Of a stretch of 45,781 nt of DNA, positions 15,652 through 26,104 are shown one piece after another. The position numbers and the translations under genes were made by a program. The notes under the pieces are model-generated. The model was not told the origin of the DNA and searched no databases. It worked only from the letters and a program-made list of their open reading frames with translations. Each line of letters starts with the position of its first letter. The first letter of the stretch is position 1. This DNA is from Pseudomonadota bacterium (lineage in GTDB: Bacteria; Pseudomonadota; Gammaproteobacteria; Burkholderiales; Burkholderiaceae_F), in assembly GCA_021842465.1 (NCBI GenBank), contig JAKBZN010000003.1, positions 1 to 45,781 on the forward strand. Reading direction: 5' to 3'.

Positions 15652-15667
15652 CGCAAACTTCGTTCCC
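15652..15667 (-). promoter_or_regulatory. Candidate sigma-54 promoter of the unknown-nifZ unit
   Basis: Read on the minus strand: GGGAACGAAGTTTGCG, with GG and GC 12 apart and TTGC at -12; the -24 element is imperfect (GGGAACG rather than TGGCACG). It lies 39 bases from ATG 15613. Confidence 0.55.
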
Positions 15668-15770
15668 GCGATCGATGGCCTCGATCGGCTTCCTGCATCG
15701 CGGGTTGCGGCGCAGGGGAAAACCCCTCACCGGACACGTCGCGAACGAAGGCGGGTCATGCCATCACCCC

Positions 15771-15786
15771 TGTTCCGTTCCCGACA
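15771..15786. promoter_or_regulatory. NifA upstream activator site 1, nifH/nifZ intergenic region
   Basis: TGTTCCGTTCCCGACA matches TGT-N10-ACA. It lies between the two divergent sigma-54 promoters, ~104 bases from the leftward and ~110 from the rightward one, and could serve both. Confidence 0.65.
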
Positions 15787-15799
15787 GATGGACACCTCT

Positions 15800-15815
15800 T
15801 GTGCGTTTTCCAACA
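15800..15815. promoter_or_regulatory. NifA upstream activator site 2, nifH/nifZ intergenic region
   Basis: TGTGCGTTTTCCAACA matches TGT-N10-ACA, 29 bases from site 1 and about 80 bases before the nifH -24 element. Confidence 0.7.
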
Positions 15816-15895
15816 TCCGCAACGCCCGCTGCCGGCGCCTCGCGCAAGTGCTGTTTATCACGTCAAAACAAACCGTTATGAACATTCTTTGGGAA

Positions 15896-15911
15896 TGGCA
15901 CGGGGATTGCT
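15896..15911 (+). promoter_or_regulatory. Sigma-54 promoter of nifH
   Basis: TGGCACGGGGATTGCT is a full match to TGGCACG-N4-TTGCW. The predicted leader is about 115 bases to ATG 16038. The rest of the 424-base gap (15614-16037) holds only the NifA sites and the opposing promoter. Confidence 0.9.
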
Positions 15912-16034
15912 TGGAAGTCGGGTGGAGCACATGCCGAATCCGTAACCACCACCGAAGACCTACAGGGTTAGGGGGGGCGAGCAGTCCCTGCAACGTTCGA
16001 TTTCGACAAACAGCGCTTTGAAAAGGAGTTTTGA

Positions 16035-16922
<888 letters not shown>

Positions 16923-16941
16923 CGCAACCGCATGGCGGGAC

Positions 16942-16954
16942 GGACTCGGTCCGC
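16942..16954 (+). other. Small hairpin between nifH and nifD
   Basis: CGGAC-TCG-GTCCG, 5-bp stem, 20 bases after the nifH stop, no T-run. It could stabilise or partly define a nifH 3' end, as seen in other diazotrophs where nifH mRNA is in excess; weak evidence. Confidence 0.3.
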
Positions 16955-17076
16955 GCGCTTGTCGGCGTCGATGACGTTTCGGCCCGCGCGGATCGTTCCC
17001 TGCCCACCCTGCGACGCCCAACCGACCGATTTCCCGTATTCGACGAACCACCCCATTCATTGACCTGGAGGGCCCT

Positions 17077-18528
17077 ATGAGCCTCACCGCGGAAGAAACC
17101 AAGGCACGCAACAAGCAGCTCATCGACGAGGTGCTCAAGGCCTATCCTGAAAAGACGGCGAAGAAGCGTGCCAAGCATCTGAACACCTTTGAAGAGGGCA
17201 AGACGGACTGCAACGTCAAGTCCAACATCAAATCGATTCCCGGCGTGATGACGATTCGGGGCTGCGCCTACGCCGGCTCGAAGGGGGTCGTGTGGGGGCC
17301 GATCAAGGACATGATCCACATCTCCCACGGACCGGTCGGATGCGGCCAGTACTCCTGGGGGTCGCGCCGGAACTATTACATCGGGACGACCGGCGTCGAT
17401 ACCTTCGTCACGATGCAGTTCACCTCCGACTTCCAGGAAAAGGACATTGTCTTCGGGGGCGACAAGAAGCTCGAAAAGATCATCGACGAAATCCAGGACC
17501 TGTTTCCGCTGAACAAGGGAATCTCGGTCCAGTCGGAGTGCCCGATCGGCCTGATCGGGGATGACATCGAGGCGGTGTCCAAGAAGAAGTCCAAGGAACA
17601 CGAAGGCCACACCATCGTTCCGGTCCGCTGCGAGGGGTTCCGGGGCGTATCGCAATCGCTCGGCCATCACATCGCCAACGATGCGATCCGGGACTGGGTC
17701 TTCGACCGGACCGCTCCGGACAAGAACGCATTCGAGTCGTCCCCCTACGACGTGGCGATCATCGGCGACTACAACATCGGCGGCGACGCCTGGTCCTCCC
17801 GGATTCTGCTGGAGGAAATGGGCCTTCGAGTGATCGCCCAGTGGTCCGGCGACGGCTCGCTCGCGGAGTTGGAGAATACGCCGAAGGCCAAGCTCAATGT
17901 GCTGCACTGCTATCGCTCGATGAACTACATCAGCCGGCACATGGAAGAGAAATACGGAATTCCGTGGGTCGAGTACAACTTTTTCGGCCCGAGCAAGATC
18001 GAGGCGTCGCTGCGCGAGATCGCGGGCCATTTCGATGACAAGATCAAGGAAGGCGCCGAGCGCGTCATCGCCAAGTACAAGGCACTGACGGAGTCCGTCA
18101 TTGCCAAGTACAGACCGCGCCTGCAGGGCAAGAAGGTCATGCTCTTCGTTGGCGGATTGCGGCCCCGTCATGTAATCGGGGCGTATGAAGATCTCGGAAT
18201 GGATGTCGTCGGAACCGGGTATGAGTTCGGACACAACGACGACTATCAGCGCACGACCCACTACGTCAAGGACGGTACGCTCATCTACGACGACGTCACC
18301 GGGTACGAGTTCGAGAAGTTCGTCGAGAAGGTCCAGCCGGATCTGGTCGGCTCCGGGATCAAGGAAAAGTATGTCTTTCAGAAGATGGGAGTTCCGTTCC
18401 GCCAGATGCACTCCTGGGACTATTCCGGCCCATATCACGGCTACGACGGATTCGCGATCTTCGCGCGGGACATGGACATGGCGATCAACAGCCCCGTATG
18501 GGGATTGACGAAAGCCCCCTGGAAGTAA
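17077..18528 (+). CDS. nifD: Nitrogenase MoFe protein alpha subunit
   Basis: 483 residues, start ATG 17077 after GGAGGG. With NifK it forms the alpha2beta2 dinitrogenase. P-cluster ligands C63, C89 and C155 are in place (RGCAYAG, GPVGCGQ, SECPIG), one residue shifted from Azotobacter numbering. FeMo-co surroundings are kept: SQSLGHH (Gln/His), [12 protein letters not shown] (Cys ligand) and [12 protein letters not shown] (His ligand). Length is usual for group I molybdenum nitrogenase, without the insertions of Anf/Vnf or clostridial types. 69 bases separate it from nifK. Confidence 0.99.
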   Translation: MSLTAEETKARNKQLIDEVLKAYPEKTAKKRAKHLNTFEEGKTDCNVKSNIKSIPGVMTIRGCAYAGSKGVVWGPIKDMIHISHGPVGCGQYSWGSRRNYYIGTTGVDTFVTMQFTSDFQEKDIVFGGDKKLEKIIDEIQDLFPLNKGISVQSECPIGLIGDDIEAVSKKKSKEHEGHTIVPVRCEGFRGVSQSLGHHIANDAIRDWVFDRTAPDKNAFESSPYDVAIIGDYNIGGDAWSSRILLEEMGLRVIAQWSGDGSLAELENTPKAKLNVLHCYRSMNYISRHMEEKYGIPWVEYNFFGPSKIEASLREIAGHFDDKIKEGAERVIAKYKALTESVIAKYRPRLQGKKVMLFVGGLRPRHVIGAYEDLGMDVVGTGYEFGHNDDYQRTTHYVKDGTLIYDDVTGYEFEKFVEKVQPDLVGSGIKEKYVFQKMGVPFRQMHSWDYSGPYHGYDGFAIFARDMDMAINSPVWGLTKAPWK

Positions 18529-18597
18529 CCGGAACCAGCACCACCGAACGCTCCCCCGAATCGGGGAACGAAACGTCTGAAATTTGGGAGTTTTACC

Positions 18598-20157
18598 ATG
18601 CCGCAAAGCGCCGAAGAGATCCTCGACCACGAGCAGCTATTCCGTCAGCCGGAATACCAGGAATTATTCCGGAGCAAAAAGGCGAACTTCGAGTTCTCCG
18701 TTCCCGTCGATGAGGTCAAGAAGATCATCGACTGGACCAAAACCGTGGAATACAAGGAAAAGAACTTCGCCCGCGACTCGCTTACGGTCAATCCGGCGAA
18801 GGCATGCCAGCCCCTGGGAGCGGTATTCGCGGCGAACGGATTCGCCAAGACGCTTTCGTTCGTGCATGGATCGCAGGGATGCGTAGCGTATTACCGTTCG
18901 CACTTCTCCCGGCATTTCAAGGAACCGACATCCTGTGTCTCGTCCTCCATGACCGAAGATGCGGCCGTGTTCGGCGGGCTCAACAACATGATCGACGGCC
19001 TTGCGAACAGCTACAGCTTGTACAAGCCGGAGATGATCGCCGTATCGACCACGTGCATGGCCGAAGTGATCGGCGACGACCTCAACGCGTTCATCAAGAC
19101 CGCGAAAGAGAAGGGCAGTGTTCCGGCCGAATTCGATGTGCCATTTGCCCATACCCCGGCATTCGTGGGATCGCACGTGACCGGATACGACAATACGCTG
19201 CTCGGGATCATCCGCCACTTCTGGGACGGCAAAGCCGACACGGCGCCGAAACTCGAGCGCAAGCCGAACAACTCGATCAACTTCATCGGCGGCTTCGACG
19301 GGTTCGTGGTGGGCAACATTCCCGAAATCCGTCGAATCTTCGGCCTCATGGGGGTGGAGCACACCATCGTGTGCGATCCGTCGGACAACTGGAACACGCC
19401 GACCGACGGCGAATTCCGGATGTACGACGGCGGAACGACCAAGGCGGATGTGGAGTCCGCGCTGCACGCCAAAGCGACGGTGATCTTCCAGGAATTCTGC
19501 GGCATCAAGACCGCAAAGCTCATCCAGGAGCACGGCCAGGAGGTCGTTGCGCTCAACCATCCGATGGGTGTCCGCGGCACCGACCGGTTTCTGATGGAAG
19601 TCTCCCGAATCACCGGTAAGGCGATTCCGTCGGAGCTCGAGAAGGAACGCGGCCGTCTGGTCGACGCGATCGCGGACTCGCAGGCCCATCTCCACGGCAA
19701 GAAATATGCCGTCTATGGGGATCCGGATTTCACGCTGGGCATGACGGAATTCCTGCTGGAACTCGGTGCGGAGCCGACGCACGTGCTGGCGACCAACGGC
19801 GACGAGACCTGGGCGGCGAAGGTTCAGGCACTCTTCGACGCCTCGCCGTTCGGCGCGGGATGCAAGGTGTACCCGAAGCGCGATCTCTGGCACATGCGTT
19901 CGCTGCTCTTCACCGAGCCGGTCGACTTTCTCATCGGCAACACCTATGGAAAGTACCTGGAGCGCGATACCGGAGTTCCGCTGGTACGCCTGGCGTTCCC
20001 GATCTTCGATCGACACCACTACCACCGCATGCCGATCTGGGGGTACGAGGGAGCCATGCGGGTTCTGGTGATGCTTCTCGATGAACACTTCGAAGCCCTC
20101 GACGCACGAACGAACGTTCCGGCGGAGACGGACTACTCGTACGACATCATCCGGTAA
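18598..20157 (+). CDS. nifK: Nitrogenase MoFe protein beta subunit
   Basis: 519 residues, start ATG 18598 after GGGAG. P-cluster ligands C70 (KACQPLG), C95 ([13 protein letters not shown]) and the third Cys in [12 protein letters not shown] match Azotobacter numbering. N-terminal extension (about 60 residues) and C-terminus TDYSYDIIR are typical of the long beta subunit of group I enzymes. The product pairs with NifD. The downstream gap to nifE (123 bases) shows no sigma-54 or NifA site, so nifEN are likely read through from the nifH promoter. Confidence 0.99.
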   Translation: MPQSAEEILDHEQLFRQPEYQELFRSKKANFEFSVPVDEVKKIIDWTKTVEYKEKNFARDSLTVNPAKACQPLGAVFAANGFAKTLSFVHGSQGCVAYYRSHFSRHFKEPTSCVSSSMTEDAAVFGGLNNMIDGLANSYSLYKPEMIAVSTTCMAEVIGDDLNAFIKTAKEKGSVPAEFDVPFAHTPAFVGSHVTGYDNTLLGIIRHFWDGKADTAPKLERKPNNSINFIGGFDGFVVGNIPEIRRIFGLMGVEHTIVCDPSDNWNTPTDGEFRMYDGGTTKADVESALHAKATVIFQEFCGIKTAKLIQEHGQEVVALNHPMGVRGTDRFLMEVSRITGKAIPSELEKERGRLVDAIADSQAHLHGKKYAVYGDPDFTLGMTEFLLELGAEPTHVLATNGDETWAAKVQALFDASPFGAGCKVYPKRDLWHMRSLLFTEPVDFLIGNTYGKYLERDTGVPLVRLAFPIFDRHHYHRMPIWGYEGAMRVLVMLLDEHFEALDARTNVPAETDYSYDIIR

Positions 20158-20280
20158 GCGGATCGACTTCCGGTAGGGAATGCCTGGTCCGCACGGTCCT
20201 CCGTGTCGATATCGATCCGGATCCGTTCGGGCCGGGCATCACGCCGACGCAAGGCTGTTGGAACCGCCCTGGAGTGCGCC

Positions 20281-21831
20281 ATGTCAGGAAAGCTCGCCGT
20301 AAAGCTGCAGGAGGTCTTCGACGAACCCGGTTGCGACAAGAATCGGGAGAAGCCGGAGGCTGCGCGCAAGAAAGGCTGCACCAAGCAGCTCGCACCCGGC
20401 GCGGCCGCCGGCGGCTGCGCGTTCGACGGCGCCAAGATCGCGCTGCAACCCATCGTCGACGTCGCGCATCTGGTACACGGACCGATCGCCTGCGAGGGAA
20501 ACTCCTGGGACAACCGGCATGCCGCCTCCTCGGGACCGTCCACCTATCGAATCGGGTTCACGACCGACATCAACGAGCTCGACGTCATTTACGGCGGGGA
20601 AAAGCGCCTTTACAAGGCCATCCGGCAGATCATCGAGCGCTATGACCCGCCCGCGGTGTTCGTGTATCAGACCTGCGTGACCGCGCTGATCGGCGACGAC
20701 ATCGAGGCCGTGTGCAAGGCCGCATCCGAGAAATTCGGCAAGCCGGTGATTCCGATCGACTCGCCTGGCTTCGCGGGAGTAAAGAACCTGGGCAACAAGC
20801 TTGCGGGCGAAGCGCTCCTCGACTACGTAATCGGCACGCAGGAGCCGGAGCGCACGACGCCGACCGATATCAATATCATCGGTGAATACAACCTGTCGGG
20901 CGAACTCTGGCAGGTCAAGCCGCTTCTCGACGCGATCGGGGTTCGCATTCTCGCATGCATCAGCGGTGACGCGCGCTATCACGAAGTGGCGAGTTCGCAT
21001 CGCGCCAGGGCGGCAATGATGGTCTGCTCAAAGGCGATGATCAACATCGCGCGCAAGATGCAGGAGCGGTATGACATTCCTTTTTTCGAAGGATCGTTCT
21101 ACGGAATCGGCGACATGTCGGACTCCTTGCGGCAGATCGCGCGCCTCCTCGTGGAACGCGGAGCGCCGGACGCGATCCTCGCCCGGACCGAGGCGCTAAT
21201 TCGCGAGGAGGAAGCCCGGGCCTGGGCCCGCATCGAGCCGTACCGGGAGCGGCTGCGCGGCAAACGCGTTCTGTTGATCACCGGCGGCGTGAAATCCTGG
21301 TCCGTCGTCGCCGCGCTGCAGGAGATCGGCATGGAGGTCGTCGGCACGAGCGTCAAGAAGTCCACCAAGGAGGACAAGCAGCGAATCATGGAGATCATGG
21401 GCGACGACGCCCACATGATCGACGACATGACACCTCGGGAAATGTACCGGATGCTCAAGGACGCCAACGCCGACATCATGCTGTCCGGCGGGCGGTCGCA
21501 ATTCGTCGCGCTCAAGGCGAAAATGCCCTGGCTCGATATCAACCAGGAGCGCCACCACGCCTATGCCGGATACGAGGGCATGGTAACCCTGGTGCACGAG
21601 ATCGATCGGGCAATCCACAACCCCATCTGGGAACAGGTCCGCCGGCCGGCGCCGTGGGAACACGAAACCCCCGGAACCGACGCGGCGGCCCGCGATCGCC
21701 TCCCCGCACCGAAGGCGGCCGCCGACCGGTTCCCAGGCCGACCCGCCGCACGTCCGGCCGCGTCCGATACCAATCCGGCGGCGCATGCGGCCGGAGTTTC
21801 CCCGGGGCGCGAACCCATCGATCTTCGATAG
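20281..21831 (+). CDS. nifE: FeMo-cofactor scaffold subunit NifE, with C-terminal extension
   Basis: 516 residues from ATG 20281 (CTGGAG upstream); the open frame reaches 20203 but starts with atypical residues. NifEN is the scaffold on which NifB-co is turned into FeMo-co. Features: Cys ligands in [26 protein letters not shown] and [38 protein letters not shown] near the end of the core. After about residue 465 comes a ~50-residue Pro/Ala/Arg-rich tail (for example [19 protein letters not shown]), longer than the usual ~475-residue NifE and probably disordered. The product partners with NifN, whose gene starts 17 bases downstream. Confidence 0.97.
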   Translation: MSGKLAVKLQEVFDEPGCDKNREKPEAARKKGCTKQLAPGAAAGGCAFDGAKIALQPIVDVAHLVHGPIACEGNSWDNRHAASSGPSTYRIGFTTDINELDVIYGGEKRLYKAIRQIIERYDPPAVFVYQTCVTALIGDDIEAVCKAASEKFGKPVIPIDSPGFAGVKNLGNKLAGEALLDYVIGTQEPERTTPTDINIIGEYNLSGELWQVKPLLDAIGVRILACISGDARYHEVASSHRARAAMMVCSKAMINIARKMQERYDIPFFEGSFYGIGDMSDSLRQIARLLVERGAPDAILARTEALIREEEARAWARIEPYRERLRGKRVLLITGGVKSWSVVAALQEIGMEVVGTSVKKSTKEDKQRIMEIMGDDAHMIDDMTPREMYRMLKDANADIMLSGGRSQFVALKAKMPWLDINQERHHAYAGYEGMVTLVHEIDRAIHNPIWEQVRRPAPWEHETPGTDAAARDRLPAPKAAADRFPGRPAARPAASDTNPAAHAAGVSPGREPIDLR

Positions 21832-21848
21832 GGCGAAGAGAGAACCTC

Positions 21849-23210
21849 ATGGCGACCGTCCTCCCATCCTCGAAATCCGTTGCGGTGAACCCGCTCAAGA
21901 TGAGTCAACCGCTCGGCGCCGCGTATGCCTTCCTTGGCATGGACCGGTGCATGCCGGTGATGCACGGCTCCCAGGGTTGCACGTCATTCGGTTTGGTCCT
22001 ACTGGTGCGCCATTTCCGGGAAGCGATTCCGCTGCAGACCACCGCCATGAACGAAGCCACGACGATTCTCGGCGGCCTCGACAACCTCGAAAAGGCGATC
22101 CTGAACATCCGCAATCGCGCAAATCCGGATCTCATCGCGATCTGTTCAACCGGACTCACCGAAACCAAGGGCGACGACGTTCACGCCTGGCTCAAACTCA
22201 TTCGCAACCGCCGGCCGGAAATCGGCGACACCCAACTCGTCTACGTTTCAACGCCCGATTTCGTGGGAGCATTCCAGGACGGATGGGCGAACGCCGTTTC
22301 CGCCATCATCGATGCCTTGGTCGAGCCGGCGCCGCGCCGGAATCCGCGGCAGATCAACGTCCTCCCCGGATGCCACCTGACGCCAGCGGACATCGGCGAG
22401 CTGCGCGACATCATCGAATCGTTCGGTCTCACACCGGTGTTCCTCCCGGATCTGTCGGGATCGCTCGATGGCCACATTCCCAACGATTTCTCTCCGACGA
22501 CGTTGGGGGGAACCACGCTGGCGGATGCGCGCGGAATGGGCGCTGCCGCGGCCACGCTCGCCATCGGAGAGCAGATGCGCCCGTGCGCGCGGCGACTGCA
22601 GGAGCGGACCGGGATCCCGTTCGAATTATTTGACCGTTTAACGGGCCTGGAGACCAACGATCGGCTCGTTTCATGGCTGTCGGAAATGTCCGGAAATCCC
22701 GTACCGCCGCGCTGGCGCAGACAGCGCAGCCAGCTCCAGGATGCGATGCTCGACGCCCACTTTTTCCTCGGGGGCAAACGAGTTGCAATTGGAGCGGAAC
22801 CCGATCTGCTGTGGGGGCTGGGGACGCTCCTGGCCGAGATCGGGTGCCGGATTTCCTGCGCGGTCACGACGACGCAGTCGCCGCTGCTCGATCGACTTCC
22901 CGTCGATGCGGTGCGCATCGGCGACCTCGAGGACCTCGAACAGGGCGCCGTGGAATGCGATCTGCTGGTTACCCATTCGCACGGCCGGCAGGCGGCGGAC
23001 CGGCTGGGGATTGCGTTCTACCGCTGCGGCTTGCCGATTTTCGATCGGCTCGGCGCCGCGCACCGCTGCATGGTCGGATATCGGGGAACACGCGAGACCT
23101 TGTTCGAGATCGGCAATCTGCTCCTTGCCGATACAACCCGGCATGGCGCGGCACCCGACACCTGGCAATTGCCGCAAACAACCCTGTCGGCCGTCCTTGA
23201 CGCCGCTTGA
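21849..23210 (+). CDS. nifN: FeMo-cofactor scaffold subunit NifN
   Basis: 453 residues from ATG 21849 (GAAGAGAGAA upstream); earlier in-frame codons overlap nifE. Family features: KMSQPLGAAYAFLGMDRCMPVMHGSQGCTSFG, MNEATTILGGLDNLEKAI, CSTGLTETKGDD and YVSTPDFVGAFQDGW. Forms the NifEN heterotetramer with NifE; homologous to NifK. The cysteine of GSQGC and that of DRCMP are present. Followed after 16 bases by nifX. Confidence 0.97.
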   Translation: MATVLPSSKSVAVNPLKMSQPLGAAYAFLGMDRCMPVMHGSQGCTSFGLVLLVRHFREAIPLQTTAMNEATTILGGLDNLEKAILNIRNRANPDLIAICSTGLTETKGDDVHAWLKLIRNRRPEIGDTQLVYVSTPDFVGAFQDGWANAVSAIIDALVEPAPRRNPRQINVLPGCHLTPADIGELRDIIESFGLTPVFLPDLSGSLDGHIPNDFSPTTLGGTTLADARGMGAAAATLAIGEQMRPCARRLQERTGIPFELFDRLTGLETNDRLVSWLSEMSGNPVPPRWRRQRSQLQDAMLDAHFFLGGKRVAIGAEPDLLWGLGTLLAEIGCRISCAVTTTQSPLLDRLPVDAVRIGDLEDLEQGAVECDLLVTHSHGRQAADRLGIAFYRCGLPIFDRLGAAHRCMVGYRGTRETLFEIGNLLLADTTRHGAAPDTWQLPQTTLSAVLDAA

Positions 23211-23226
23211 TTGGAGACTGCAACCG

Positions 23227-23631
23227 ATGAAAGTCGCCTTTGCTACGCAGGACCGCCAGCGCGTCGACGCGCATTTTGGGTGGGCGAAGAATATCGCCGT
23301 GTACGACGTACGTCCGGACGGATATGACTATGTCCATACGTTCACGTTCGACGGAGACCTCCAAGAGGATGGGAACGAGGACAAGCTGGCACCGAAAATC
23401 GACGTCATTCGCGATTGTGCCATCGTCTACGTAGCGGCGATCGGCGGATCCGGGGCGGCGCGCGTCGTCGCCGCGAAGGTTCACCCCGTCAAGGTGCCCG
23501 AACCCGAGCCGATCCTCGACATTCTCGACCGACTGATCCCGGTGCTGCAGGGCACTCCGCCGCCATGGCTGCGCAAGGCCATGATGAAGGGACAGGAGCG
23601 GTCATTCGATTTCGATAGCGAAGGAGCGTGA
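23227..23631 (+). CDS. nifX: FeMo-cofactor carrier NifX
   Basis: 134 residues from ATG 23227. NifX binds NifB-co and the VK-cluster and passes them to and from NifEN. Features: [28 protein letters not shown], then [19 protein letters not shown], then [20 protein letters not shown]. The domain is related to the C-terminal domain of NifB. Stop (TGA 23629-23631) is one base before the next gene's GTG. Confidence 0.96.
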   Translation: MKVAFATQDRQRVDAHFGWAKNIAVYDVRPDGYDYVHTFTFDGDLQEDGNEDKLAPKIDVIRDCAIVYVAAIGGSGAARVVAAKVHPVKVPEPEPILDILDRLIPVLQGTPPPWLRKAMMKGQERSFDFDSEGA

Positions 23632-23632
23632 C

Positions 23633-24112
23633 GTGACCATTCACGAAATAGAGAAGATCTCGGTCAAGCCGGACCTTCCGGAATCGGCGTTCATTCAGGA
23701 ACTCGTCAAACAGTGGCGAGCTCAGGACACCAACGGCGCGTGGGATCGAAAGACCGACTTCGACCTGCTGGCGCCTTACATCGTCACCAAGACGCAGCGG
23801 CGGGAAATTCCGATCATCGGCGACCCCGACCCGGAAATGTTGTGGCGCGTGGAACTGTTCTTCAATGCCGTCGGGCTCGCAATAGAACGACGGACCGGCG
23901 TAATGGTGTCCCCGATGATGAAAATGCATCACGAGGGATTCGGTCGCATGGTGCTGCTGGCCGGCCGGCTGGTGGTCGTGAACAAGCAACTGCGCGACGT
24001 GCATCGCTTTGGATTTGAGAATCTCGAAGCGCTCTCCGACGAGGGAACGAAGTACGTCGAGGCCGGCGTAAAGATGATCGAAGAATTCCCGAACGTGGCC
24101 AGATTCGGGTAA
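23633..24112 (+). CDS. NifX-associated protein (DUF269 family)
   Basis: 159 residues from GTG 23633 with AAGGAG at 23621, inside the end of nifX. The DUF269 family is almost always found beside nifX in molybdenum diazotrophs; its biochemical role is not established. Recognised from [49 protein letters not shown] and [26 protein letters not shown]. No cysteines and no membrane segments. Confidence 0.93.
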   Translation: MTIHEIEKISVKPDLPESAFIQELVKQWRAQDTNGAWDRKTDFDLLAPYIVTKTQRREIPIIGDPDPEMLWRVELFFNAVGLAIERRTGVMVSPMMKMHHEGFGRMVLLAGRLVVVNKQLRDVHRFGFENLEALSDEGTKYVEAGVKMIEEFPNVARFG

Positions 24113-24123
24113 GGAATGTCGCA

Positions 24124-24327
24124 ATGGAAACCGAGTCCCTGGACGAACTCAAGGCCCGCGCGAGGAAGCTCTCGGCCCGCGCGATGAACTGCAAGATGGA
24201 GTTGCACGACCTTTCGGAGGAGCTCCCCGTGAACTGGGAGAAGATTCTCGACATCGCGCAGCGCACCCACGATGCCTTCGCGGCGCTCCAGGACGCGCGC
24301 GCGCGCATTGCACAGTCCGGAGCGTGA
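24124..24327 (+). CDS. Small helical nif-linked protein (CCE_0567/DUF683 family)
   Basis: 67 residues from ATG 24124. Predicted two-helix, Rop-like protein: LDELKARARKLSARAMNCKMELHDLSEELP, a turn at VNWEKI, then LDIAQRTHDAFAALQDARARIA. The family is found between the DUF269 gene and fdxB in many nif operons; its function is unknown. Stop is 4 bases before the fdxB start. Confidence 0.9.
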   Translation: METESLDELKARARKLSARAMNCKMELHDLSEELPVNWEKILDIAQRTHDAFAALQDARARIAQSGA

Positions 24328-24331
24328 CACC

Positions 24332-24640
24332 ATGGCGGAATTCACGATCGTCCTGCCCAGCGGAAAATCCTGGACACCACACTACGCGCAGTCCATCAAT
24401 GAAGCGAAATGCATCGGTTGTGGACGCTGTTTTCGCGTGTGCGGCCGGGATGTCCTGCAACTCGTCGGCGTCGATGAGGATGGCGAACGAATCGCCGTGT
24501 CGGTTGATTCGGACGATGACGACGCCGAGTATGAAAAGAAGGTCATGACCATCGCCAACCCGGAGAACTGCGTTGGTTGCGAGGCCTGCATGCGGATCTG
24601 TCCGAAGAAATGCTACACGCACGCGCCGGCAGCCGCATAG
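24332..24640 (+). CDS. fdxB: Nif-specific ferredoxin III (FdxB)
   Basis: 102 residues from ATG 24332. Two cluster motifs: CIGCGRCFRVCGRD and CVGCEACMRICPKKC. They are separated by a long acidic insertion (SVDSDDDDAEYEKK) that is typical of ferredoxin III. The N-terminal FTIVLPSGKSWTP is also family-specific. Probable electron donor for nitrogenase or cofactor assembly. Last gene of the nifH operon. It ends 27 bases from the convergent PsiE-like gene; no clear T-rich terminator is visible there. Confidence 0.93.
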   Translation: MAEFTIVLPSGKSWTPHYAQSINEAKCIGCGRCFRVCGRDVLQLVGVDEDGERIAVSVDSDDDDAEYEKKVMTIANPENCVGCEACMRICPKKCYTHAPAAA

Positions 24641-24667
24641 CACTCCTTCCGGAATGGGTCTGCGCAA

Positions 24668-25132
24668 TCACCGTACGGCTTTGGGAGCCTCCGCATCGGG
24701 TTTTCGCCGCCCCGCCCACCCCAACGCCAGGCGCGCAGCGCAGAACACCATGAACACCATCAACTGGCCAGCCAGATGATCTTGCGCATTGTCATACAAG
24801 GTCACCAGGATCTCCCGGACGACGAAAACCAGACCGGCGTCGATCAGAATCGTCACCTGGAAGTATTGTTTGACTTCCATTTTCAGGAACATCCGGATGA
24901 GTTCCATGATGACGAGGATGTTCAGGACATTGAGAACCACGGCACGCGTGTCGTGCAGGGTTCCGCTGCTCAGGTGCAGCAAATCCTGCACGGTAGCCCC
25001 GAGGATCATCACCCCTACGATGATGAGCACCGCGGCGAGGATGAGCGAAGATGCATCCACCACGAACTCCATCTTCCGCGAAAGCGATTCCAGCGTTATG
25101 TGTTTCGCTTCTACCATCATGTTTCCACCCAT
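24668..25132 (-). CDS. PsiE-like small membrane protein
   Basis: 154 residues from ATG 25132 (GGAGAGGAAA upstream). About four hydrophobic helices: SLILAAVLIIVGVMILGATV, VLNVLNILVIMELIRMFL, VTILIDAGLVFVVREILVTLY and LAGQLMVFMVFCAARLALGW, as in the phosphate-starvation-inducible PsiE family of inner-membrane proteins with unknown function. It follows nifQ by 104 bases on the same strand. That gap holds an inverted repeat AGGAAC-N6-GTTCCT but no sigma-54 site, so read-through from the nifV operon or a separate promoter are both possible. Confidence 0.7.
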   Translation of the reverse strand: MGGNMMVEAKHITLESLSRKMEFVVDASSLILAAVLIIVGVMILGATVQDLLHLSSGTLHDTRAVVLNVLNILVIMELIRMFLKMEVKQYFQVTILIDAGLVFVVREILVTLYDNAQDHLAGQLMVFMVFCAARLALGWAGRRKPDAEAPKAVR

Positions 25133-25236
25133 TTTCCTCTCCAGGGTCTACCGTTCGGTACGGCACTCCAGGAACCGAAAAGTTCCTCCCGCACTCGCGT
25201 TCGGTGACGCAAAACTCTCGCGCGGCGGGCTGAATT

Positions 25237-25803
25237 TCAACAGGATGCCGTCGCCGGGGTTTTCTCCTCGGGGCCAAAGCATGCGGCGTAGTCCGCGCAA
25301 TCGGCGCAGCGGGGCGCGCGGCAGGCCAGGATTCCGGCTCGTTCGCACAGCTTCCGGTAGAGATACTTCTTCCACCGCATGTTCCCGACGTTTCCCGATG
25401 CCAGAACAGGGAAGTAGAGCAGAAAGAGGTTCGTGAGCACGGACCGGCTCGGGAGCCCCATTTCCCGCCAAAGATGTTCTTCGGCCATCGCAGCCGACGC
25501 GATGCAGTGGGCGAGCCAGCTTCCCGCTTCGTCCATCGGGGCGGAATGGTCGATCAGCAGCGACAGCAGGTCGTCGAATTCGTCCGAGCCGCCGAATGCT
25601 GGCCCGGAAGTCGCGTTCCGCAAGGCGACCCCGGGGAAGCAGGTTCGCATCAGACGCTGGAATCGTTCCTCCGCAAGCCCCCGAATGAGCGGACTCCGGT
25701 TGGCTTCGAGCGCCCTCGCAATCGTCCCGGCGAAGGCGAGGGTGCGGGGATCTTCAGGAAACCGGCTGGCGCGCAGCAATTCGGAGGTGAACCTCCTGGA
25801 CAT
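25237..25803 (-). CDS. nifQ: Molybdenum-donating protein NifQ
   Basis: 188 residues from ATG 25803. NifQ carries an Fe-S-Mo unit and delivers molybdenum to NifEN/NifH during FeMo-co synthesis. The hallmark cysteine cluster is at the C-terminus: CRAPRCADCADYAAC (C-X4-C-X2-C-X5-C). Upstream are NNR-type family features such as MAEEHLWREMGLPSRSVLTNLF and NVGNMRWKKYLYRKLC. Seven bases separate it from the fixX stop, so it belongs to the nifV-nifW-fixABCX transcript. Confidence 0.94.
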   Translation of the reverse strand: MSRRFTSELLRASRFPEDPRTLAFAGTIARALEANRSPLIRGLAEERFQRLMRTCFPGVALRNATSGPAFGGSDEFDDLLSLLIDHSAPMDEAGSWLAHCIASAAMAEEHLWREMGLPSRSVLTNLFLLYFPVLASGNVGNMRWKKYLYRKLCERAGILACRAPRCADCADYAACFGPEEKTPATASC

Positions 25804-25810
25804 GGCCGCT

Positions 25811-26104
25811 TCATCCGAACTTGAAGAGAATCCCGTATCCGCCGCGCGGATACTCCCACGAGACGTTGCGATGTTCTTCGCAGATGATCCGGCAGGTGCC
25901 GCACTCGAGGCACCCGTCGGTGATCAACACCACCCGGCCATTTCCCTCGCGGGTGTAGCACCCGGCGGGGCAGCAGGCGGTACATTGCTGGTCGCTGCAC
26001 GAGTCCGCGCAGACCGCGGGATCGACGATTTCGATATGCGGCCTGCCCGTGTCCACGCGGTACCGGTTCTGAAACAGCTTTTCCTCGACGCGCAGTCCGC
26101 TCAT
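25811..26104 (-). CDS. fixX: Ferredoxin-like protein FixX
   Basis: 97 residues from ATG 26104, which overlaps the fixC stop as ATGA. Cysteine motifs [19 protein letters not shown] and [11 protein letters not shown] bind clusters in the FixABCX electron-bifurcating complex. That complex uses NADH to reduce quinone and a low-potential carrier for nitrogenase. The ending [15 protein letters not shown] is diagnostic of FixX. Confidence 0.96.
   Translation of the reverse strand: MSGLRVEEKLFQNRYRVDTGRPHIEIVDPAVCADSCSDQQCTACCPAGCYTREGNGRVVLITDGCLECGTCRIICEEHRNVSWEYPRGGYGILFKFG

Noticed and set aside
20158-20280. A separate NifA/sigma-54 promoter for nifE
   Set aside because: No sequence with correct GG-to-GC spacing and no TGT-N10-ACA site was found in the gap.
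25133-25236. Terminator between nifQ and the PsiE-like gene
   Set aside because: The AGGAAC/GTTCCT hairpin has only a 6-bp stem and no T-run on the minus strand.
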